Source: Rhodobacter viridis (GTDB lineage Bacteria > Pseudomonadota > Alphaproteobacteria > Rhodobacterales > Rhodobacteraceae). Taken from it: a DNA stretch of 64,000 nucleotides. A program made the translations under genes and the position numbers. The DNA lies in contig NZ_QJTK01000008.1 in assembly GCF_003217355.1 (NCBI RefSeq), positions 103,503-167,502 of the forward strand. The letters run 5' to 3'. Positions 55,914 through 64,000 of this stretch are shown here, in pieces. Within the stretch, counting starts at the first letter, position 1; every line of letters starts with the position of its first letter. Below the pieces are notes generated by a model that was given only the letters and a program-made list of their open reading frames with translations, did not search any database and was not told the origin of the DNA.

Positions 55914-56549
55914 ATGGATTTTGAGACGATCCCGCTCTCGGCGGTGCAGCATGCGGTTTACTGTCTGCGGCAGGCGGCGCTGATCCATCTCGAGCGGCTT
56001 TGGGACGAGAATATCTTTACCGCGCAAGGGGATGTGCTTCATGCCGTGGCCGACAAGGGCGGCAGCCGAAAGGGCAGGGGAGGGCGGCGGGTGCTGTCGC
56101 TGCCGCTCGGCTCTGTCCGGCTTGGCCTTTCGGGCGTGGCCGATCTGGTCGAGTTCCAGCCCCTGCCTGAGGGCGGCGAGCGCCCGTTTCCGGTCGAATA
56201 CAAGCGCGGCAAGCCGAAGCTGCACCGCGCCGACGAGGCTCAGCTTTGCGCGCAGGCGCTCTGCCTCGAGGAGATGACCGGCCAGTCGGTTCCCGAAGGC
56301 GCGCTTTCCTATGCGCAGACGAAACGCCGCGTCACCGTGCCCTTCGATGCTGATCTGCGCGCCCTGACCGAGGCCACGGTGGCCGATCTTGCCGCCGTCT
56401 TCGCCAGGGGTGCCACCCCGCCGCCAACGCCGCATCGCAGCCGTTGCCGGGCCTGTTCTTTGCTCGACCTCTGCCGCCCCGACACCGTCGCCCGCCCGGT
56501 CAAACGCTGGCGCGATCAGACCCTTGCCCGGTTGCTGGAGGCGCGATGA
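55914..56549 (+). CDS. cas4: CRISPR adaptation exonuclease Cas4
   Basis: A 211-aa RecB-family nuclease that trims and PAM-selects prespacers. One Cys lies at residue 17 (AVYCLRQAALIHLE), and three are in the C-terminal RCRACSLLDLCRPD, the expected iron-sulphur ligands. The nuclease core has FPVEYKRGKPK and ADEAQLCAQALCLE. The start MDFETIPLSAV is shorter than the remnant version (MPALPAEGETIPLSA), so the inserted module replaced the first residues. The stop overlaps cas1. Confidence 0.93.
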   Translation: MDFETIPLSAVQHAVYCLRQAALIHLERLWDENIFTAQGDVLHAVADKGGSRKGRGGRRVLSLPLGSVRLGLSGVADLVEFQPLPEGGERPFPVEYKRGKPKLHRADEAQLCAQALCLEEMTGQSVPEGALSYAQTKRRVTVPFDADLRALTEATVADLAAVFARGATPPPTPHRSRCRACSLLDLCRPDTVARPVKRWRDQTLARLLEAR

Positions 56550-57580
56550 AGAAGCTTCTGAACACCGTTTACGTTACCACCGAAGGCGCGGCGCTGCGGC
56601 TGGAGGGCGAGACCCTCGTGGCCGAGATCGAGGGCGCCGACAAGACTCGGGTGCCGTTGCACATGCTCGCCTCGGTCGTGGTGTTCGGCCCGGTCCTGTT
56701 GACGCCCGCACTGATTGCTGCTTGCGCGGAACGCGGCATCGCCCTCGCGCTGATGGGCCGCAACGGCCGGTTTCAGGCCCGTGTCGAAGGCCCGGTCTCG
56801 GGCAATGTGCTGCTTCGGCGCGAGCAATACCACCGCGCCGACGCGCCCGAAGAGATCGTCCGATCCTTCGTGCTGGGCAAGGTGTCGAACCAGCGCGCCG
56901 TGCTGCGCCGTGCCCTGCGCGACTACGGCGAGGAGATGGCGTTCTCCGCGCGCGCGGCGCTTGAGGCCACCTGCGAGCGCCTCGCGCAGATCCTGCGCCG
57001 GGTGCAGTTGGCCGACAGCACGGTCGAGGAAATGCGCGGCTTCGAGGGCGAGGCGGCCAATCTTTACTTCGCGGTCTTCGATCATCTGATCCGGTCGCCC
57101 GATGCAGAACTGCGCTGGACCCTCCGCTCCCGCCGCCCGCCGCTCGATCCGATGAACGCGCTGTTGTCGTTCCTTTATACGCTGCTGACGCATGACTGTC
57201 GCTCGGCCTGCGAGGCGGTGGGGCTGGATCCGGCGGTGGGGTTCCTGCACCGCGACCGTCCCGGCCGGCCCAGCCTTGCCCTTGATCTGATGGAGGAATT
57301 GCGCGCCCCCTTGGCCGACCGGCTGGCGCTGTCGCTGGTCAATCGCCGTCAGTTACGTGCGGGGGATTTCCGGCAGATGGAGGGCGGCGCGGTGCTCTTG
57401 ACCGATGAGGCGCGGCGTACCGTTCTGACCGCGTGGCAGGAACGCAAACGCGAGGAGCGGCTGCATCCCTTCTTGCAGGAAAAGGCCCCCTTCGGCCTTG
57501 TGCCCTTCCTGCAGGCGCAGATGCTGGCCCGCCATCTGCGTGGCGACATCGACGCCTATCCGCCCTGGTTCTGGAGTTGA
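56546..57580 (+). CDS. cas1: CRISPR integrase Cas1
   Basis: A 344-aa type I-C Cas1. The N terminus [20 protein letters not shown] and the metal site residues in [10 protein letters not shown] (Glu), [20 protein letters not shown] (His) and [17 protein letters not shown] (Asp/Glu) are all present. It integrates new spacers at the leader end together with Cas2. It lies one base before cas2. Confidence 0.96.
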   Translation: MKKLLNTVYVTTEGAALRLEGETLVAEIEGADKTRVPLHMLASVVVFGPVLLTPALIAACAERGIALALMGRNGRFQARVEGPVSGNVLLRREQYHRADAPEEIVRSFVLGKVSNQRAVLRRALRDYGEEMAFSARAALEATCERLAQILRRVQLADSTVEEMRGFEGEAANLYFAVFDHLIRSPDAELRWTLRSRRPPLDPMNALLSFLYTLLTHDCRSACEAVGLDPAVGFLHRDRPGRPSLALDLMEELRAPLADRLALSLVNRRQLRAGDFRQMEGGAVLLTDEARRTVLTAWQERKREERLHPFLQEKAPFGLVPFLQAQMLARHLRGDIDAYPPWFWS

Positions 57581-57581
57581 G

Positions 57582-57872
57582 ATGCTGGTTCTGGTCACCT
57601 ATGACGTCAACACGCTCGAAGAGGGCGGCAAGAAACGGTTGCGCCGCGTGGCGAAGGCCTGCGAGGATTTCGGCCAGCGGGTGCAGTTCTCGGTGTTCGA
57701 GATCGAGGTCGATCCGGGCCAATGGGTGAAACTCAAGGCGCGGCTGGAGGGGATCATTCGGCCGGAGTTCGACAGTCTGAGGTTCTACTACCTCGGTGCG
57801 AACTGGGAACGCAAAGTCGAGCATGTCGGTGCAAAACCCGCGCTGGATCTCAACGGCCCGCTCGTACTCTGA
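57582..57872 (+). CDS. cas2: CRISPR adaptation protein Cas2
   Basis: A 96-aa ferredoxin-fold protein with the typical start [11 protein letters not shown] (conserved Asp in YDVNT) and [20 protein letters not shown] following. It bridges two Cas1 dimers during spacer integration. It is the last cas gene; the array leader begins at once after it. Confidence 0.95.
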   Translation: MLVLVTYDVNTLEEGGKKRLRRVAKACEDFGQRVQFSVFEIEVDPGQWVKLKARLEGIIRPEFDSLRFYYLGANWERKVEHVGAKPALDLNGPLVL

Positions 57873-58049
57873 TCTGCGAACCACAAGCGTGAAGCGGTTT
57901 CCTGCGCGGTTCGCAACTTGGGTGCTCTTTGAAAACGTTAAGAGAAATGTGACCTCAGGCGTCGGCAAGGCGGGAACGCCGGGTTTTCACGAGTCTTTCG
58001 CAAGGTGAGTCGGATTTACTCAATCTGCGCAAATGGTTATCGAATGAGA
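57873..58049 (+). promoter_or_regulatory. CRISPR leader
   Basis: About 177 bases between cas2 and the first repeat, with no gene. An AT-richer stretch (CTCTTTGAAAACGTTAAGAG, near 57928) may carry the array promoter. GGCG-GGAA-CGCC near 57970 can form a hairpin. New spacers are expected to be added at its right edge. Confidence 0.75.
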
Positions 58050-61000
58050 GTCGCCCCCTTCGCGGGGGCGTGGATCGAAACCTTGCGCTGGACATGGCGT
58101 TGCACCTCGCCTTCGTCGCCCCCTTCGCGGGGGCGTGGATCGAAACCGTTTGGACGCGCCGCACCTCGTCAAGCACCAGATGTCGCCCCCTTCGCGGGGG
58201 CGTGGATCGAAACCTTGTGGTAGCCATAGCCACCCGCCTTGCCGCAGCGTCGCCCCCTTCGCGGGGGCGTGGATCGAAACCTCGCTTTCGCCGTCGATGG
58301 TGTCTCCCTCGACAGCGTCGCCCCCTTCGCGGGGGCGTGGATCGAAACATCTGGGGATCTGGCGCGGTCGAGATGATCGCCGTCGCCCCCTTCGCGGGGG
58401 CGTGGATCGAAACGAACGGCGCCGGATGCCTGCGATGCCGCCGCCGCCCGTCGCCCCCTTCGCGGGGGCGTGGATCGAAACATATAGGCCGCGATCGAGA
58501 TAGCCATCGACGGCCGGTCGCCCCCTTCGCGGGGGCGTGGATCGAAACTCGGCGGCCAGCGCCTCGATGGCGTCGGCGGCTTGTCGCCCCCTTCGCGGGG
58601 GCGTGGATCGAAACTCGTCGTCTGGCAGGCTCGCCCCGCCGCGCTGCCAGTCGCCCCCTTCGCGGGGGCGTGGATCGAAACGCCCAGCTCGCGCCACATG
58701 TCGGCCACGGTGCGCGTCGCCCCCTTCGCGGGGGCGTGGATCGAAACACCAGATGAAACGCGACCTGCCAGCCCACGTCTACAAGTCGCCCCCTTCGCGG
58801 GGGCGTGGATCGAAACTATGAGCTGAGGGCGATGAAGTGATCCGTCAGCCGTCGCCCCCTTCGCGGGGGCGTGGATCGAAACATGTCGCCGATCACCTCG
58901 ACGACGCCTGGCTTGCGGTCGCCCCCTTCGCGGGGGCGTGGATCGAAACTGTTGCATCGCACCTTTACTGGGTGTAAACATGACCGTCGCCCCCTTCGCG
59001 GGGGCGTGGATCGAAACTCTGGCTCATGGGGTGGGGCCCGGCGTACAGGCCCGTCGCCCCCTTCGCGGGGGCGTGGATCGAAACCGCAATCTCGCCGCGG
59101 CGCAGCTGCTTGTAGCTGGTCGCCCCCTTCGCGGGGGCGTGGATCGAAACCAGATCGGATCGATCAGCTTGTGCAGCTCTTGGCGTCGCCCCCTTCGCGG
59201 GGGCGTGGATCGAAACCAGTTCTTCGACAGCGAAGAAGATCGCGCCGCCGTCGCCCCCTTCGCGGGGGCGTGGATCGAAACGTGCAGCACTTCGTAGCGC
59301 GCCACGCCCGCAAATAGTCGCCCCCTTCGCGGGGGCGTGGATCGAAACCTGCCGCCCGCGCCACGGTGACCGCAGCGAACACGTCGCCCCCTTCGCGGGG
59401 GCGTGGATCGAAACCTCGGTGGCGCAAAGGCGCTTTTCAAACTGATCGGTCGCCCCCTTCGCGGGGGCGTGGATCGAAACGCCATGCGGCTTTCGATGCG
59501 CGCGACCTGCTGCAGTCGCCCCCTTCGCGGGGGCGTGGATCGAAACGATCTTGGCGACCTCAAGCTCGGATGCCGCGGCGTCGTCGCCCCCTTCGCGGGG
59601 GCGTGGATCGAAACGATCCGCTGGCGCAAATCCGGCGCCGTCTGGGCCGGTCGCCCCCTTCGCGGGGGCGTGGATCGAAACTTGTAGGTGCAGCTGCGCC
59701 GATCCCACGGGTTGAAGTCGCCCCCTTCGCGGGGGCGTGGATCGAAACGGACGGTGGAACTCAACCGCGCCACCTCGCCCACGTCGCCCCCTTCGCGGGG
59801 GCGTGGATCGAAACAAGAGCTGGTGCAGCCATCGTATGCGCGTCCTATCGTCGCCCCCTTCGCGGGGGCGTGGATCGAAACACCGGAGCGATGCAGGATG
59901 CCGTTTCCGCACGCTGTCGCCCCCTTCGCGGGGGCGTGGATCGAAACCAGCGCCCGTTGAACGCGCGCTCAACCATACAGAGTCGCCCCCTTCGCGGGGG
60001 CGTGGATCGAAACATCAGCACGAGGTCGAACCCGACGCCGAGCCATCCGGTCGCCCCCTTCGCGGGGGCGTGGATCGAAACCGATCCGGCCCCGGCGGGG
60101 TTGAGCGCAGCGTCACGTCGCCCCCTTCGCGGGGGCGTGGATCGAAACTGCCGCTTGGCATGTTCGGCCCGCGCCGCCCGCTGTCGCCCCCTTCGCGGGG
60201 GCGTGGATCGAAACGAAAGGTCAGGCAGACGTTTCGGGGTGACGCGGCGTCGCCCCCTTCGCGGGGGCGTGGATCGAAACAGCTCGAACGCGTTCAGCGC
60301 CGTGCCCGACAGCGCGTCGCCCCCTTCGCGGGGGCGTGGATCGAAACGGTCACCCCGTAGGTGCCATCCTCCTTGCGGCTGGTCGCCCCCTTCGCGGGGG
60401 CGTGGATCGAAACTCGCACTACCGCGCCGGTCAGACCGTCGCCGCCTTGTCGCCCCCTTCGCGGGGGCGTGGATCGAAACATCGCGTCTATCCAAGCCTT
60501 TGACGAGGCCATCAAGTCGCCCCCTTCGCGGGGGCGTGGATCGAAACATGGGCGGTCAGACGTTCGGCGCTGTCAGCCCGCTGTCGCCCCCTTCGCGGGG
60601 GCGTGGATCGAAACAGACCGCCTTCGGGATGCCGCCGAGGATCGCGTTGTCGCCCCCTTCGCGGGGGCGTGGATCGAAACTTCACGGTGCCGGGGGCGTA
60701 GATTTTCTGCAGGAGTCGCCCCCTTCGCGGGGGCGTGGATCGAAACCATGTCAGCAAAGTAGCGCCCATCGCTACAATTCGTCGCCCCCTTCGCGGGGGC
60801 GTGGATCGAAACACGCGGCGGGTCACGTTGACCCGGACCGCCTTATTGTCGCCCCCTTCGCGGGGGCGTGGATCGAAACCACCATGGCAATCCTCTACGC
60901 CTGGCATAAGGCCGGTCGCCCCCTTCGCGGGGGCGTGGATCGAAACGTTTAATTGGTGCAAGCGCAATTCATGGTTAACGGTCGCCCCCTTCGCGGGGGC

Positions 61001-63417
61001 GTGGATCGAAACCTGCCCCTGCAAGCCCAGAGCGTCCCAAGTCTCGGCGTCGCCCCCTTCGCGGGGGCGTGGATCGAAACCATCAGACGCGATAAATTTG
61101 ACCGCTGCCACCGGGTCGCCCCCTTCGCGGGGGCGTGGATCGAAACCCGCCAAAACGGAACGCCTGAACCCGATCACGATGTCGCCCCCTTCGCGGGGGC
61201 GTGGATCGAAACTCGACCATGACGCGATCCTCCTTGGCGAAGAAGGTCGCCCCCTTCGCGGGGGCGTGGATCGAAACCTGCGCGACCGGGTTCGAACCGT
61301 CGAACCGCCACGGTCGCCCCCTTCGCGGGGGCGTGGATCGAAACAGTTGTTCCGAGAGGGCGTTGACCGTCTCGGAGAGGTCGCCCCCTTCGCGGGGGCG
61401 TGGATCGAAACTCCGAAAAGTGGGTCAACTCGTCAAACAGGAACAGTCGCCCCCTTCGCGGGGGCGTGGATCGAAACGGCTACGACATGCCCAACCCATT
61501 CGTGCCCGGACTGTCGCCCCCTTCGCGGGGGCGTGGATCGAAACTCGACCGGCTGCGCGCCAAGCAACGGATAGAGGTCGCCCCCTTCGCGGGGGCGTGG
61601 ATCGAAACGGCCCGGCCGGTTTCGGGGTTTTCCGGCCGGGCCGTCGCCCCCTTCGCGGGGGCGTGGATCGAAACTTCTTCTTCGCCACCGGACCCTCAAT
61701 GGTGGCGGTCGCCCCCTTCGCGGGGGCGTGGATCGAAACCGCTAAGGCGTTGAAAAGTAAGAATGCAGATATGGTCGCCCCCTTCGCGGGGGCGTGGATC
61801 GAAACTGGGCGGTGCCGCTGACTGCATCGCTGACCGAGGGGTCGCCCCCTTCGCGGGGGCGTGGATCGAAACTGTGGTGTCCAGCGGCCCCCACTCACCC
61901 CACTGCTTGAAGTGGTCGCCCCCTTCGCGGGGGCGTGGATCGAAACAAGCAGTGGGGGGAATGGGCAGATCAGACAAACGGTCGCCCCCTTCGCGGGGGC
62001 GTGGATCGAAACGTGCCGTGGACCTGCCCGCTGCCAGCCTATGCCGAGGTCGCCCCCTTCGCGGGGGCGTGGATCGAAACGGATGGTTAACGTCTGATTC
62101 TGCGGCGGCGTGTCGTCGCCCCCTTCGCGGGGGCGTGGATCGAAACATGCTTCCGCGTCGTGGCCACCTGCCTCCGACACTCGTCGCCCCCTTCGCGGGG
62201 GCGTGGATCGAAACCGCGGTGGGGGTGTGGCACGGTGGGGCAGGCATGGTCGCCCCCTTCGCGGGGGCGTGGATCGAAACGGCCACCTGACCGCCGAGCG
62301 CGTCACCGTCGAGGAGTCGCCCCCTTCGCGGGGGCGTGGATCGAAACTGCGGGGGTGAAGTGAAAATTAAACTGCGCGGAGTCGCCCCCTTCGCGGGGGC
62401 GTGGATCGAAACCGCAGCCCTGACCGAGGCGCAGGTCGAGCGTGACGTCGCCCCCTTCGCGGGGGCGTGGATCGAAACACGGCGCTAGTCCGCAGCTACA
62501 TGCAGAGCGACCGTCGCCCCCTTCGCGGGGGCGTGGATCGAAACATGTGCGCGGGGCGGGCATCTGGAGACGCTGTGCAGTCGCCCCCTTCGCGGGGGCG
62601 TGGATCGAAACATCAGGACGCCCATCGACGCCGAGACATAGACGATGGTCGCCCCCTTCGCGGGGGCGTGGATCGAAACGCTTTCAAGACTTCGCTGAGC
62701 GTGGACGACGCCAAGTCGCCCCCTTCGCGGGGGCGTGGATCGAAACCGGACACCCTTGCCCGTCTTGGGCGCAAGTTGCGTCGCCCCCTTCGCGGGGGCG
62801 TGGATCGAAACGCCGTGCGCCATTGCGCGGCCAATGCCCTGCGCGGAGTCGCCCCCTTCGCGGGGGCGTGGATCGAAACGCTGAACACGCCGCGAATAGA
62901 CCGGGCCGGGCGGGCGTCGCCCCCTTCGCGGGGGCGTGGATCGAAACCCGAAAGCATCGAATGGGATCACGCGGCGATAGTGTCGCCCCCTTCGCGGGGG
63001 CGTGGATCGAAACTTGTTGAGTGTCACGCAAATTGCGCTTTGACGGCAAGTCGCCCCCTTCGCGGGGGCGTGGATCGAAACAAGGCCGAACTGTCTGGCA
63101 AGTCACGACTGCGCACGTCGCCCCCTTCGCGGGGGCGTGGATCGAAACAGCGATGCCGTCGCCCACTCCCCGCCGGACTTGGGTCGCCCCCTTCGCGGGG
63201 GCGTGGATCGAAACAGGTCGGCCCGTCGCCGATTGCGCAGATCGTGGCCGTCGCCCCCTTCGCGGGGGCGTGGATCGAAACCCGGTGCTGGAAGACCAGA
63301 TGTGCAGCCTCACGGTGGGGTCGCCCCCTTCGCGGGGGCGTGGATCGAAACCTTCATCCTCGGCTCGCTGTGACCAGCCCCGCCCGTCGCCCCCTTCGCG
63401 GGGGCGTGGATCGAAAC
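58050..63417 (+). CRISPR. Type I-C CRISPR array, 81 repeats and 80 spacers
   Basis: The 32-base repeat starts GTCGCCCCCTTCGCGGGGGC and ends GTGGATCGAAAC; CGCCCCC and GGGGGCG form its stem. I located repeat starts one by one from 58050 to 63386 and counted 81. Repeats look identical throughout, including the last. Spacers are mostly 33-36 bases; one is 42 (61873-61914) and one 38 (63282-63319). Orientation from leader and GAAAC end is plus. Neighbouring spacers at 61873 and 61947 share a reverse-complement segment. Open frames crossing the array are artefacts of the repeat. Confidence 0.99.
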
Positions 63418-63555
63418 TTCGCATCCCCGAGCCAGATGAAGGTAAGCGGTGCATCGGCCCGATAAACCCCGATTTTCGGCCCCTGAGGGGAAAGATTCTT
63501 GGCGCAATTCCGCGCCCGGGGTCGAATCGAGCGATGATCGGAACGGTGGTGTAGG

Positions 63556-63853
63556 TGGGCGCGGACCGGCTGAACGCTTGGTTCGGGACCGCTGCCGCGG
63601 GTCGCGGATACCGCGCCCAGCTCTCATAAGGGGCGATGGCAATGATGCTCCTGCGGACCTGACGGCATGCCGGACCGTCTGCGGCGCTCAGGATGTGATG
63701 GAGTTGGGGGGCGAGAACCGGCTACGGTCGGTTCGAGACCGGTGTCGCTGGCTGTCGCCGTGCGGATGCCGCCCCCCAGCCCTCATACGGGGCGATGGCG
63801 GCGCTGTTCCTGCGGACCGGACGGCGTGTCGGCCTGCCTGCGGGGGACAAAAT
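63556..63853. repeat. Two tandem structured repeats of about 149 bp
   Basis: Copy A (63556-63704) and copy B (63705-63853) share long blocks, including CTCATAAGGGGCGATGGC-like and CTGCGGACC stretches. Each opens with a stem: TGGGCGCGG (63556) with CCGCGCCCA (63611), and TGGGGGGCG (63705) with CGCCCCCCA (63770). The bases of the stem differ between copies but pairing is kept, which implies selection on structure. Confidence 0.6.
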
Positions 63854-63915
63854 GGGATGGAGATGAGCGCGACCGGCGTGCGCCTCGAACGCGAGGCCCT
63901 GCGGTGGGCGCGAGG

Positions 63916-63999
63916 TCAGGCCGCCTTGCCTTGCGACGGGGCCTCGTTGGCGGCCTTGTAATGCCAGGGCATCAGCTGGCTGTAATCGGTCAGCTCACG
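63916..63999 (-). CDS. C-terminal end of a transposase-like protein (IS66 type, partial)
   Basis: Reading leftward from the window edge, 27 codons encode RELTDYSQLMPWHYKAANEA plus a short tail before TGA at 63916. The LMPWHY motif resembles the LLPWNW-type end of IS66 TnpC proteins. Too short for certainty. Confidence 0.45.
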   Translation of the reverse strand, partial: RELTDYSQLMPWHYKAANEAPSQGKAA

Positions 64000-64000
64000 C

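Larger units (their letters stand above)
63442..64000. mobile_element. Probable end of an IS66-type element interrupting the array
   Basis: Only 24 bases after the last perfect repeat the sequence changes at GTAAGCGGTGCATCGG. A GTAA tip is typical of IS66-family ends. Further in, the C-terminal codons of a transposase-like gene read leftward toward this end (stop at 63916). The rest lies outside the window. Identity is inferred from these two points. Confidence 0.5.

Noticed and set aside
59281..59316. Spacer containing GTAGCGCGCCACG as a self-target of the repeats near 41537 and 41900
   Set aside because: Identity is limited to about 13 bases and does not extend; no self-targeting spacer could be supported by eye.
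58005..63554. Many long open frames across the CRISPR array on both strands
   Set aside because: They repeat [20 protein letters not shown] or [15 protein letters not shown] units, which are simply the repeat translated in different frames. No start context or real protein is present.

Overview
The window looks like chromosomal DNA of a Rhodobacter close to R. capsulatus. The base composition is GC-rich alphaproteobacterial, the mature cytochrome c2 is nearly that of R. capsulatus, and the urease genes sit beside a urea ABC transporter. The organism call is my inference from protein resemblance.

1-14.7 kb holds the end of glmM, ilvC, two Lrp/AsnC regulators, a urease operon (ureDABC, then ureEFG) and the urea transporter operon urtABCDE. 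Together these import urea and hydrolyse it as a nitrogen source. 14.7-26 kb is housekeeping: a ubiquinone-type hydroxylase, three tandem small membrane proteins, a HAD phosphatase, a GntR regulator, a glycosyltransferase, carA, a VOC protein, cytochrome c2, lipB and a peptidoglycan-binding protein. 26-34.5 kb has tRNA-Leu(GAG), a large RTX/Hint exoprotein and a polyamine-type ABC transporter. 34.6-41.4 kb is a minus-strand run (AEC carrier, MBL hydrolase, TatD, holB, tmk, D,D-carboxypeptidase, SPOR lipoprotein) ending at tRNA-Ser(UGA).

41.4-49.2 kb is an accessory region: repeat-rich non-coding DNA, then a decayed phage tail module with two frameshifts, then about 1.1 kb with no recognisable gene.

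49.2-63.4 kb is a type I-C CRISPR-Cas locus: cas3, a GIY-YIG nuclease gene, cas5c, cas8c, cas7c, an inserted module, cas4, cas1, cas2 and an array that I count as 81 repeats and 80 spacers. The array ends abruptly at what looks like one end of an IS66-type element running off the window.

The most interesting part is the module between cas7c and cas4 (about 55.29-55.92 kb). It carries a palindromic promoter-like region, a highly structured leader, a 56-aa DUF1508 (YegP-like) gene and then one solitary degenerate CRISPR repeat. The sequence after that repeat matches the upstream palindrome beside a TTC motif, with two of three early mismatches at positions 6 and 12. This is the layout of a crRNA-like regulator such as CreA of CreTA, guarding its own module through Cascade. 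The module lies between two copies of the first bases of cas4. The sequence features are read directly; the function is inference.
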